Origin: RBG-16-66-20 sp035499575
Lineage (GTDB): Bacteria > Pseudomonadota > Gammaproteobacteria > Burkholderiales > SG8-39
Assembly (NCBI GenBank): GCA_035499575.1
Contig: DATJYN010000035.1
Location: 1-38,217, forward strand
DNA length: 38,217 nucleotides
Reading direction: 5' to 3'
The position numbers and the translations under genes were made by a program. This document shows, piece after piece, positions 6,957-14,254 of this stretch; position 1 is the first letter of the stretch; every line of letters starts with the position of its first letter. The notes beneath the pieces were generated by a model. It was not told the DNA's origin, ran no database searches, and saw only the letters and a program-made list of their open reading frames with translations.

Positions 6957-7877
6957 TCAGCGTGACTGCGGCAAGCGCCGCCGGCCCTCGAGGAAGGCGA
7001 CCAGGCCGGGCAGGCTGGTCAGGATGAGCAGGATCCCGTAGACCAGCGACATCGTCAGCACTACTGTCCTATCGGCGCCGATCAACGAAAACAGGCCGAC
7101 CAGCACGCCTTCGCGCACGCCCCATCCGGCGATGGAGATGGGGACGACGGTAAGCACGAGCGCCGGCGGCACGATGGCGAAATAAGTCATCAAACCGTAG
7201 TGCAAGCCCAGCGCCTGGCCCGCGGCATAGAACGCCAGCATGGCGAGAAAAGGCACCAGCAGGGATGCTGCAAGCAGCAGAAGGCGCTGCCGCGCCACCG
7301 CTTTCCGCAGACGGTCCGACAGGGTTCTCACGATCGCCAGCCGCGGCTGGCGGCCGAGCCATGGCCATCGCCCGATGCAATACAGGCCGGCAAAGCCAAG
7401 CAGGCCGGCCGCCGACAGGAAGAGGATCGGGCGGTAGACCTGGTCGGGCAGCAGGTTCGGATTGATCAGGTGAGCCAGCAGCGCCAGCAGCAGCAAGGCG
7501 CCGAGCCCGGTGATACGGTCGATGGCGACGCCGACCAGGACGTCCCGCTTGCGGTACCCGCGGCGCGCCACGTCGAGCACCCGGAGCGCGTCGCCGCCGA
7601 TGCTGGTCGGCAGGCCCTGGTTGAAGAACGTGGCCTTGAAATAGCTGTTCCAGTAGAACGAAAACGTCTGGCCGAAATCCAGGTTGCGCATGATCAGCTG
7701 CCATCGGTAGGCCGCCACCGCAGTGCTGCCGAACTGCACCAGCAGGGCCAGCAGCAGCCATTCCGGCGCGGCGCGCAGTGCCGCCTGCGCGGCTTGCTGG
7801 AGATCGATCGAGCGCAGGATGACGGCCAGGATGGCCACCGACACTGCGAGGCGCGCGAGGAATTTGACAGTCTGCAC
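6957..7877 (-). CDS. Flippase-like integral membrane protein (lysylphosphatidylglycerol synthase TM family)
   Basis: A 306-residue inner-membrane protein with about seven or eight hydrophobic segments and no soluble synthase domain. The family motif YRWQLIMRNLD, followed by FFNQGLPTSIGGDALRVLDVARRGY, is typical of the UPF0104/LPG-synthase TM family. The late segment ISIAGWGVREGVLVGLFSLIGAD is also characteristic. The GTG start at 7877 lies 5 bp after the stop of the GT39 gene; an open frame continues upstream but is only a shadow of GT39. It is the last gene of the GT9-GT39-flippase trio. Family members of this length often accompany glycosyltransferases, consistent with moving or modifying a lipid-linked sugar. 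No substrate can be stated. Confidence 0.85.
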   Translation of the reverse strand: MQTVKFLARLAVSVAILAVILRSIDLQQAAQAALRAAPEWLLLALLVQFGSTAVAAYRWQLIMRNLDFGQTFSFYWNSYFKATFFNQGLPTSIGGDALRVLDVARRGYRKRDVLVGVAIDRITGLGALLLLALLAHLINPNLLPDQVYRPILFLSAAGLLGFAGLYCIGRWPWLGRQPRLAIVRTLSDRLRKAVARQRLLLLAASLLVPFLAMLAFYAAGQALGLHYGLMTYFAIVPPALVLTVVPISIAGWGVREGVLVGLFSLIGADRTVVLTMSLVYGILLILTSLPGLVAFLEGRRRLPQSR

Positions 7878-7882
7878 CGCGC

Positions 7883-9472
7883 CTATTTTTCCCGCCCGGC
7901 ATCGGCCGTGCCGGACGCAGTGGTGGCCTGGTAGCCGGTGACCAGGCGAACGTAATAGCGCCCGGCCGGCTTGCCGTTTTTCCGGACGTCGATTTCTTCG
8001 ATTTTCCCCGCGGTTTTCACGCGCGACAGCACCCGGGCGCTGCCGAGGCTGGAAGCGTCCTTGCTGACGAGCAGCATGGCCTTGCCGTTCTGCCGGGGTG
8101 CGGGGAACCATAGCGCATACATGAGGCCGGAGCTGCCGAACAGGTTCTCGCTGGCCGTATTGAAAGCCGGCGCGCGGCCGGCCGCGCCGCCGGCGGCCTC
8201 AGGGCTCATGGTGCGGTAGTAGGCGAGTTCGCTGGCGATCCTGTTCCGGTCCATGCCGACCACGAGGATTTCCCGCCCGGTATCGCGCTCGGAGCGCTGC
8301 ACTACGCCCTCGATATCGCGGGCGAATTCGCGCCAACCGACGAACTGCGCGTCGCGGGAATAAGGGACGCCGGGCAAGCCGGGTCCCAGCCATTGCAGAG
8401 TCGCGCCATAGAACAACAGGCAGATCGCGATGGTCGGCGGCCATGCGCGGCGGCACCAGGTCAACAGCCTCGGCGCGCCGGACTGCAGCCCCGGCGAAAC
8501 CAGCAGGGCCAGGAACGGCACCAGGCCGAGCCAGGCCGGACCCGTCCAGTTCAGCTTGCTCACGCGGAACAAGCTCACGGCGGCAAATACGGCGACTGGG
8601 AACAACGTCAGCCATGCCAGCAGCAAATAGCTGCGGCCCGACGGGCCTGCTGCCAGCTGCTTGCGATACGCGACCAGTGCAATCACCGAGAGCACGCCCG
8701 TGGGCGTCAGCAATGCGATGACGTTGCCCAGGAAGCGCGGCAGGGAAAAGGAGAAATTGCCCGCCAGCCTGTCGTGGCTCTGGAACGAGAACGAAGCCCA
8801 GTCCTGCTGCCAGTTCCATACGATCGCCGGCGAGAAGAGCGCAAGGGTTATCAGCGCGCCGACATAAGGCTCCGGGCGCCTCAGCCACCTGCGCGACTCC
8901 CGATCGACCAGCACGAACAGGGTGATGGCAGCAGCGAGGAGCGAGATGGTGTATTTGGAGCTCATCCCCAATCCAAGGGCGACCCCGAGCCACAGCCAGG
9001 CGCGCGGGTCCTTTTCGGCGGCGATGCGATGCATGAAATAGATGGCCGCCGCCCAGCAGGCCGCGAGCGGCGCGTCCGGGCTCATGAAGAACCCGATAAA
9101 GAAGTACGCCGGCAACGCGGCAACGAGCACCAGCGCCCGGTAGGCGGCCGCCCGGCCGAAAATCTCGAAGGTCAGCCGGCAGACAAACCACGCGGTCACC
9201 AGCCAGCAAAGGAAAGCCCCGGTGCGCACCGCGAACTCGCTGTTGCCCAGCAGCCCGGTGAATGCCCGAATGATCCAAGCCACCATCAGCGGATGGTCCA
9301 GGTAGCCGATGTCGAGGTGTTGCGCGTAATTCCAGTAATAGGCTTCCTCGAACAGGAGCTCCGGCACGCCCAGATACAGGAGCCTCAGCAGGATGGAGAC
9401 TGCGGCAACCCCCAGGCAGATTCGCTGCCAGCCTGCTTCGGCACCCGTGTCAGCCGGTTGGCCCGGCTTCAT
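7883..9472 (-). CDS. GT39-family membrane glycosyltransferase (ArnT/PMT-like)
   Basis: A 529-residue polytopic glycosyltransferase of the GT-C fold that would transfer a sugar from a polyprenyl-phosphate donor on the periplasmic face. The first loop shows FEEAYYWNYAQHLDIGYLDHPLMVAWIIR, matching the E/D-E-A-Y-Y-W and D-H-P signature. The next conserved loop is FFMSPDAPLAACWAAAIYF, with the S-P-D-A motif. Many membrane segments run to about residue 390, followed by a soluble periplasmic domain to the end. The ATG at 9472 overlaps the GT9 stop (ATGA). The start was chosen there because the longer open frame, to 10834, is the shadow of GT9. Likely role: decorating LPS, glycan or a cell-surface lipid. 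The acceptor is unknown. Confidence 0.9.
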   Translation of the reverse strand: MKPGQPADTGAEAGWQRICLGVAAVSILLRLLYLGVPELLFEEAYYWNYAQHLDIGYLDHPLMVAWIIRAFTGLLGNSEFAVRTGAFLCWLVTAWFVCRLTFEIFGRAAAYRALVLVAALPAYFFIGFFMSPDAPLAACWAAAIYFMHRIAAEKDPRAWLWLGVALGLGMSSKYTISLLAAAITLFVLVDRESRRWLRRPEPYVGALITLALFSPAIVWNWQQDWASFSFQSHDRLAGNFSFSLPRFLGNVIALLTPTGVLSVIALVAYRKQLAAGPSGRSYLLLAWLTLFPVAVFAAVSLFRVSKLNWTGPAWLGLVPFLALLVSPGLQSGAPRLLTWCRRAWPPTIAICLLFYGATLQWLGPGLPGVPYSRDAQFVGWREFARDIEGVVQRSERDTGREILVVGMDRNRIASELAYYRTMSPEAAGGAAGRAPAFNTASENLFGSSGLMYALWFPAPRQNGKAMLLVSKDASSLGSARVLSRVKTAGKIEEIDVRKNGKPAGRYYVRLVTGYQATTASGTADAGREK

Positions 9473-10692
9473 TTCTTCTCGGCCAGCGCGCGGCGCAGCT
9501 GCTGCAGCACCGAATCCGCCGTGATGACCTGCAGGCAGACGTTGTCGGTGCAGGGCGTCTTGCGGTGGTTGGTGGCGCTTACGCAGGGCGAGCAGGCAAG
9601 GCCGGCATAGATCGGCGTGCTGTTGCCGCCGAGCGAGCCGTACAGCCGCGGCGTTTCCGGTCCGTAGAGGATGAAGGCGCGCAGATCGGTGACCGAGGAG
9701 AAATGGCCGGGCCCGGAATCGTTGGTCAGCATCAACGCGGCGATCTGGTAGAGGGCCGGCAGGTCTTCCAGCTCGATGCAGCCGGCGAAATTGACGCAGC
9801 GGTCGGCGCCCACCTGCTTCTGCAGGAGGGCCGCCTCCGCGCGCTCCGGCGGCGCGCCGGTGATCAGGACCAGCAGGTTTTCGTCCTGTTCGAGCAGGCC
9901 GCGCATGACCGAGACGAAGCGCTCGGGCATCCAGCGCCGCTGCGGCAGCAGCTCGCTGGCATTCGGATTGACCAGCACGATCCGGTGGCGCGTTTCGTCG
10001 TACGCCGGATATTCCTTGCGGATGGAGCCGCGCATGCGGTTGATGGCGTCCGCGTCGATCGGGGCCTGCGCCAGGCGGATCTCGCTGTCGTCTATCAGGG
10101 TCTTGGAGTAGGGCAGCTCCCGCTTCGCGGCGAGCGCGGCGTTGACCAGGGAGATGAAATTCTTCGCGATGTGCAGGTGCGGGTTGTAGGCCACGCGGTG
10201 CGTCAGCATGTGGCCTCGGTATAGCCCCTCGTCGTTGAAGCCGTAGAAGCCTATTCTCCGCGCGGCGCCCGACAGGCCGGTCAGCAGGGCGCTGTATCGC
10301 GAGAAGAGTTCCAGGTCGATGACCGTATCGATGCCGCGCCGGCGCGCCCAGAACAGGTAGCGCAGGCTGTCCAGCGCGAGATCCAGGAAGTTGTCCGCGC
10401 GGATCGTGAAGATGTTGCGCTCGGGCACAGTACCCAGCAGGCGCAGGCTGGCGGCATTCGACCTGAAGATCAGGAAATGCAGCTCGGCGTTCGCGACACG
10501 CTGCATCTTGCGCATGGCCGGGTCCACCAGAATCGCGCTGCCCATTTCCGACAGCTCGACGAACAGGACTTTTATCGGCGGACTGCTCTCTCGCTTCGCC
10601 AGCAGGCTCGCGCACCGCACCAGCAGCGTCGCCACGAAGCACAGCGGGATGCCGGCGTAGTAGTCCACCTTGCGCATCAGCGCGATTTTCAT
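9469..10692 (-). CDS. GT9-family glycosyltransferase (heptosyltransferase-like)
   Basis: A 407-residue cytoplasmic GT-B enzyme related to ADP-heptose:LPS heptosyltransferases. The N-terminal half has KVLFVELSEMGSAILVDPAM, where LPS heptosyltransferases have a G-D-x-L-x-x-x-P stretch. The C-terminal nucleotide-sugar domain has MLTNDSGPGHFSSVTDLRAFILYGPETPRLYG. A C-terminal cluster, CSPCVSATNHRKTPC followed by DNVC, gives four closely spaced cysteines, seen in a subset of GT9 proteins. A hydrophobic N-terminal segment (about 14-30) may anchor it. It lies 17 bp after iorB and overlaps the GT39 start. With GT39 and the flippase-like protein it forms a surface-glycan module that may be co-transcribed with the IOR genes. 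Donor and acceptor are unknown. Confidence 0.87.
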   Translation of the reverse strand: MKIALMRKVDYYAGIPLCFVATLLVRCASLLAKRESSPPIKVLFVELSEMGSAILVDPAMRKMQRVANAELHFLIFRSNAASLRLLGTVPERNIFTIRADNFLDLALDSLRYLFWARRRGIDTVIDLELFSRYSALLTGLSGAARRIGFYGFNDEGLYRGHMLTHRVAYNPHLHIAKNFISLVNAALAAKRELPYSKTLIDDSEIRLAQAPIDADAINRMRGSIRKEYPAYDETRHRIVLVNPNASELLPQRRWMPERFVSVMRGLLEQDENLLVLITGAPPERAEAALLQKQVGADRCVNFAGCIELEDLPALYQIAALMLTNDSGPGHFSSVTDLRAFILYGPETPRLYGSLGGNSTPIYAGLACSPCVSATNHRKTPCTDNVCLQVITADSVLQQLRRALAEKK

Positions 10693-10709
10693 GGCCGCAG
10701 ATTATCCGC

Positions 10710-12167
10710 TCAGCCTTTGACCGGCTTGAGCCAGGTGACCGGCTTGCCGAGCGCGCCGCCGAGCGCCTTGCCTTCGGGATCGGCGAGCGCCGCTTCGCGC
10801 GCCTTGCGGATAGCCTTGGCCTGTTCGGCGGCATCCGCGGTCGCCGGCTCCTCCACGAGGGCGTCCATGATCGCGAGGAAATTCGCCGTGCCGCGGCGAT
10901 GGGTCTCGCCGTAGCCCTTCAGCAGGGTCGCGCAAGCGGCTATTTCCATTGCCAGCGGCACGCTGCGCGCTGCCGCTTCGCGCGCGCGCGCGAGCCAGCG
11001 CTCGATCAGCTTCTGCTCTTCCTGGTAGCGGTAGGAGTGCGGCCGCCAGGGCTTGAGCCAGGCGAGCGAGCGCACCGTCAGGTAGCCGATCACCCCAGAG
11101 GTCTTGACGTGCATGCCGACGTTGTATGCATCGAGCTTGCCGCTCCGCTCCGCCCAGGCAATGAGCCTCTTGCCGAGGAAATGCGGCAGCAGCGAGCCGA
11201 CCTCCTCGACGCCGGGCTTGAGGAAGTCGATCACCACCACCGGCTCGCCGTCCTTCGCGCCAACTTCCTTGCGTACGCGCTCGAAGCGCGACGCGCGGGT
11301 CTTGAGATCCGCGACGCGGACGATGTCTTCGTAGCTCATCCAGAGCGCGAGCTGGCGCGCGACTTCAGCGGCGAGCTCGCGGTCGATTTTTTCAAAGGGT
11401 TCGATTCTTTGCCTGAAAAGATTCGCGTAGGCCGCGCCCTGGTAGTCGGTCAGCCTCTCCACGCCGAGCCGGACGATCTCGCCGAATTCGGAGGCGCGCT
11501 TCGGCGGCGCGGGCGGCTGCGGGGTCGTGCGGGATCCCGAGGCGATCTCGAAGCCGGCTGCGAATCCGCGCAAGCTCGCCTCGGCGCCGCGGCCGCCGCG
11601 CCGGATCGCCCGCTCGCAGGCTTCGCGTGGCAAGGGCAGGGCGCCGCTGCCTGCCATGGCGCCGAACAGCACTGCGTTGATCACTGTGCCGCTGTCCTGT
11701 GCAAGCTTGCGCATGTCGAACAGCAGCGCCTGCTTCGCCAGCTGCCGGCCGGCCTCGACCACGCGCGCGCTGTCGAAACGGCCGTCGGCCATCTGCATTT
11801 TTTCCACGGTGGCGTAGATGCGGTGCGTGGAGGCGACGAGCGTGGTGCGCTCCGGGCTGACGTAGCCGTTCTGCATCGCGCGGCCCGCCTCGACCAGTTC
11901 GGAGGCGACCATGACATCGACGTTGCCCGGGCTGGGCGTGAGCGAAAGCACTGGCGTGCGCCCCGCCAGCCGCTCCAGCTTGGCCGGATAGATCTCGAGG
12001 TAATAGGTGGTCGCCCCGGTGCGTTGCGCCACGCCCGGGATGGAGGTGCTCTGCGCGGGAAAGCCGCAATGTGCCGCAGCGTCTATCAGCCAGTCGGCCA
12101 TGACGCCGCCGCCTTCGCCGCCGAGCGCGGCGATCAGGATGGTGATCGGGCGTTCCGGGAGATTCAT
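10710..12167 (-). CDS. iorB: Indolepyruvate ferredoxin oxidoreductase, beta subunit (extended form)
   Basis: Partner of IorA in oxidative decarboxylation of aryl pyruvates (indole-, phenyl-, hydroxyphenylpyruvate) to aryl-acetyl-CoA with ferredoxin reduction. The N-terminal 200 residues match the pyruvate ferredoxin oxidoreductase gamma-type domain: ILIAALGGEGGGVMADWLIDAA, STSIPGVAQRTGATTYYLE, and LSLTPSPGNVDVMVASELVEAGRAM. Canonical archaeal IorB is near 200 residues. This protein has 485, the extra part being a C-terminal domain of about 260 residues found in proteobacterial IorB-like proteins (I recall DUF6537). The ATG overlaps the stop of iorA copy 1 (ATGA). It must serve both upstream alpha paralogues, since no second beta gene is visible. 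Confidence 0.88.
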   Translation of the reverse strand: MNLPERPITILIAALGGEGGGVMADWLIDAAAHCGFPAQSTSIPGVAQRTGATTYYLEIYPAKLERLAGRTPVLSLTPSPGNVDVMVASELVEAGRAMQNGYVSPERTTLVASTHRIYATVEKMQMADGRFDSARVVEAGRQLAKQALLFDMRKLAQDSGTVINAVLFGAMAGSGALPLPREACERAIRRGGRGAEASLRGFAAGFEIASGSRTTPQPPAPPKRASEFGEIVRLGVERLTDYQGAAYANLFRQRIEPFEKIDRELAAEVARQLALWMSYEDIVRVADLKTRASRFERVRKEVGAKDGEPVVVIDFLKPGVEEVGSLLPHFLGKRLIAWAERSGKLDAYNVGMHVKTSGVIGYLTVRSLAWLKPWRPHSYRYQEEQKLIERWLARAREAAARSVPLAMEIAACATLLKGYGETHRRGTANFLAIMDALVEEPATADAAEQAKAIRKAREAALADPEGKALGGALGKPVTWLKPVKG

Positions 12168-14254
12168 CTGAGCAGGGCCCTTATTTTTTCGACGGCTTTA
12201 TCCAGAATCCCCGGGTTCTGGACGACTTCCGCTCGATAGAACGAAGGGCAAAGAACCGCGGCGTGGGCATTCTCGCCGCACAGGCCGCAACCGACGCAGC
12301 CGTCGATCACGGTGGCCACCGGTTCGCGGCGCAGCGGATCCGGGTTGTCCTTGACGGTGAGCGTCGGGCAGCCTGAAAGCCGGATGCAGGAATGGTCGCC
12401 GGTGCAGGTGTCATCGTCGACGCCGTATTTCACGCGCACGTAGCGTTCCTTCTTCGCCAGCTTTTCCGCCACCTGAGGCCGCAGCCGGCGCTGGCGCTCC
12501 AGCTGGCATTCGCCCTCGGCGACGATGACCTTGAGGCCACCGGTCTTCGTGGTCATGGCCTCGCGGTAGGCCCGGCTCATCGCGGCGACGTCATAGTTGT
12601 CGACCGTGCGCAGCCACTTCACGCCGATCCCGCTAAGCGTGTCTTCGATGGAATGTTTTGAATTCTTGGGAGAAGAAAGCAGTTCCTGGGTGCCTGTCGC
12701 GGAGGCATAGCCGTTCTTCATGATCACCAGCACGCCGTCGCCCTTGTTCATCAGGTTGGAGGCGACGCCCGACAGCAGGCCGTTGTGCCAGAAGCCGCCG
12801 TCGCCCATCACCGCCACCGGGCGCTTGGCCGACATCGGCGTCACGCCCGCGGCGCTGGCAAGGCTCATGCCGTAGCCGAGCAGCGTGTTGCCCTGCGAGA
12901 AGGGTTCGAAGGAGGCGAAAGCGTGGCAGCCCACGTCCATCGAAACGTGCGGGCGGCCGATGTCCTGCGCCACCAGCTTCATCGCCGAAAACACCGGCCG
13001 CTCGGGGCAGCCGACGCAGAACGTCGGCGGGCGCTGGGGCAGCGCGCCGAGCAATTCGGCCGCCCTTCGCCTCGTTTCCGCATTGTTCTTATTCCAGGAA
13101 TTTCCGGGAGAGGTATCCAGATGCGAAGCGTGTTCGCTTAGAAACTTCGCCAGCGCGCGCACCATTACTTCGGTGGTGTAGTCGCCCGCCATCTGCAGCA
13201 GGTCCTTGCCGTGCAGCTTCGTCTGCAGGTCGGCACGGCGCAGCAGCGTGGCGATCTCCTGCTCGATGAATTCGGGTTGGCCTTCCTCGATGACCAGGAT
13301 CGCCTTCTTGCTCGCCGCGAAGGCGGAAATCTCCTCGGGCACCAGCGGATAGACGACGTTGAGCACGTAGACCGGGACGCTGCTGCCGCCGAAGTCGTCG
13401 GCCAGTCCCAGCAGGCGCAGCGCGCGCATCAGGCCGTTGTAGAGCCCACCCTGTACGACGATGCCGATGTGGTGCTCGCTGCCTTCGAACACCTCGTTTA
13501 ACTTGTGTCCGGCAATGTACTTGCGCGCGGCGGGCAGACGCACGTCGTTCTTCAGCTTTTCCTGGCGAAAGATGGCCGGCGGATGCGCCAGGCGGTCGTA
13601 GATGAAATCCTTCGGCGGGCCTTCCAGAAGGTGGTGCGTCGAGACCGCGGGAGCGAGGTTTTTTCTCGCGTTGAAAGATCCGTGCAAGTGGCAGGCGCGG
13701 ATCCTAAGCTCCATCATCACCGGCGTGTTCGAGGCTTCCGACAGCTCGAAGCCGCGCTCCACCAGGTCGACGATGGTGCCGAGGTTCGGCCGCGGGTCGA
13801 GCAGCCACATCATCGATTTCATGGCGAAAGAGTGGCTGCGCTCCTGCGCCACCACGCCGCCCTCGCCGTAATCCTCGCCCAGCACGATCAGGGTGCCGCC
13901 CATGACGCCGGCGCTGGCGAGGTAGGAAAGCGCATCGGCCGCCACGTTGGTGCCGACAATCGACTTCCAAGTCACCGCGCCGCGCGCCGGGTAGTTGATC
14001 GAGGCGCCGAGCATCGCCGCAGCGGAGGCTTCGCTGGTGCAGGCCTCGACGTGCACGCCCAACTCGTCCATGTAGTCGCGCGCCTGCACCATGACGTCGA
14101 GCAGGTGCGAGACCGGCGCGCCCTGGTAGCCGCCCACGTAGGAGACGCCCGACTGCAGCAGGGCCTTGGTCACGGCGAGGATGCCTTCGCCGTGGAAGAC
14201 CTCGCCGTCGCCGAGGCGCAGAGACTCTATTTCCTTAGTGAATTGCCGTTCCAC
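12164..14254 (-). CDS. iorA: Indolepyruvate ferredoxin oxidoreductase, alpha subunit, copy 1
   Basis: TPP- and iron-sulfur-dependent catalytic subunit, 696 residues. The N-terminal pyrimidine-binding domain has GEGILAVTKALLQSGVSYVGG. The central TPP-binding domain has FCVGCPERPVFSAMK and MGDGGFWHNGLLSGVASNLM followed by MKNGYASATGTQ. The C-terminal ferredoxin domain has Cys617, Asp620, Cys623, Cys629 and then Cys653, Cys656, Cys659, Cys669. Asp620 replaces the second cysteine of cluster I. The start is GTG at 14254, because VERQFTKE aligns with MERSFKQE of the neighbouring copy; this overlaps the upstream gene by 28 bp. Its paralogue is immediately upstream and the single iorB immediately downstream. 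Aryl-pyruvate specificity is inferred from family membership. Confidence 0.9.
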   Translation of the reverse strand: MERQFTKEIESLRLGDGEVFHGEGILAVTKALLQSGVSYVGGYQGAPVSHLLDVMVQARDYMDELGVHVEACTSEASAAAMLGASINYPARGAVTWKSIVGTNVAADALSYLASAGVMGGTLIVLGEDYGEGGVVAQERSHSFAMKSMMWLLDPRPNLGTIVDLVERGFELSEASNTPVMMELRIRACHLHGSFNARKNLAPAVSTHHLLEGPPKDFIYDRLAHPPAIFRQEKLKNDVRLPAARKYIAGHKLNEVFEGSEHHIGIVVQGGLYNGLMRALRLLGLADDFGGSSVPVYVLNVVYPLVPEEISAFAASKKAILVIEEGQPEFIEQEIATLLRRADLQTKLHGKDLLQMAGDYTTEVMVRALAKFLSEHASHLDTSPGNSWNKNNAETRRRAAELLGALPQRPPTFCVGCPERPVFSAMKLVAQDIGRPHVSMDVGCHAFASFEPFSQGNTLLGYGMSLASAAGVTPMSAKRPVAVMGDGGFWHNGLLSGVASNLMNKGDGVLVIMKNGYASATGTQELLSSPKNSKHSIEDTLSGIGVKWLRTVDNYDVAAMSRAYREAMTTKTGGLKVIVAEGECQLERQRRLRPQVAEKLAKKERYVRVKYGVDDDTCTGDHSCIRLSGCPTLTVKDNPDPLRREPVATVIDGCVGCGLCGENAHAAVLCPSFYRAEVVQNPGILDKAVEKIRALLR

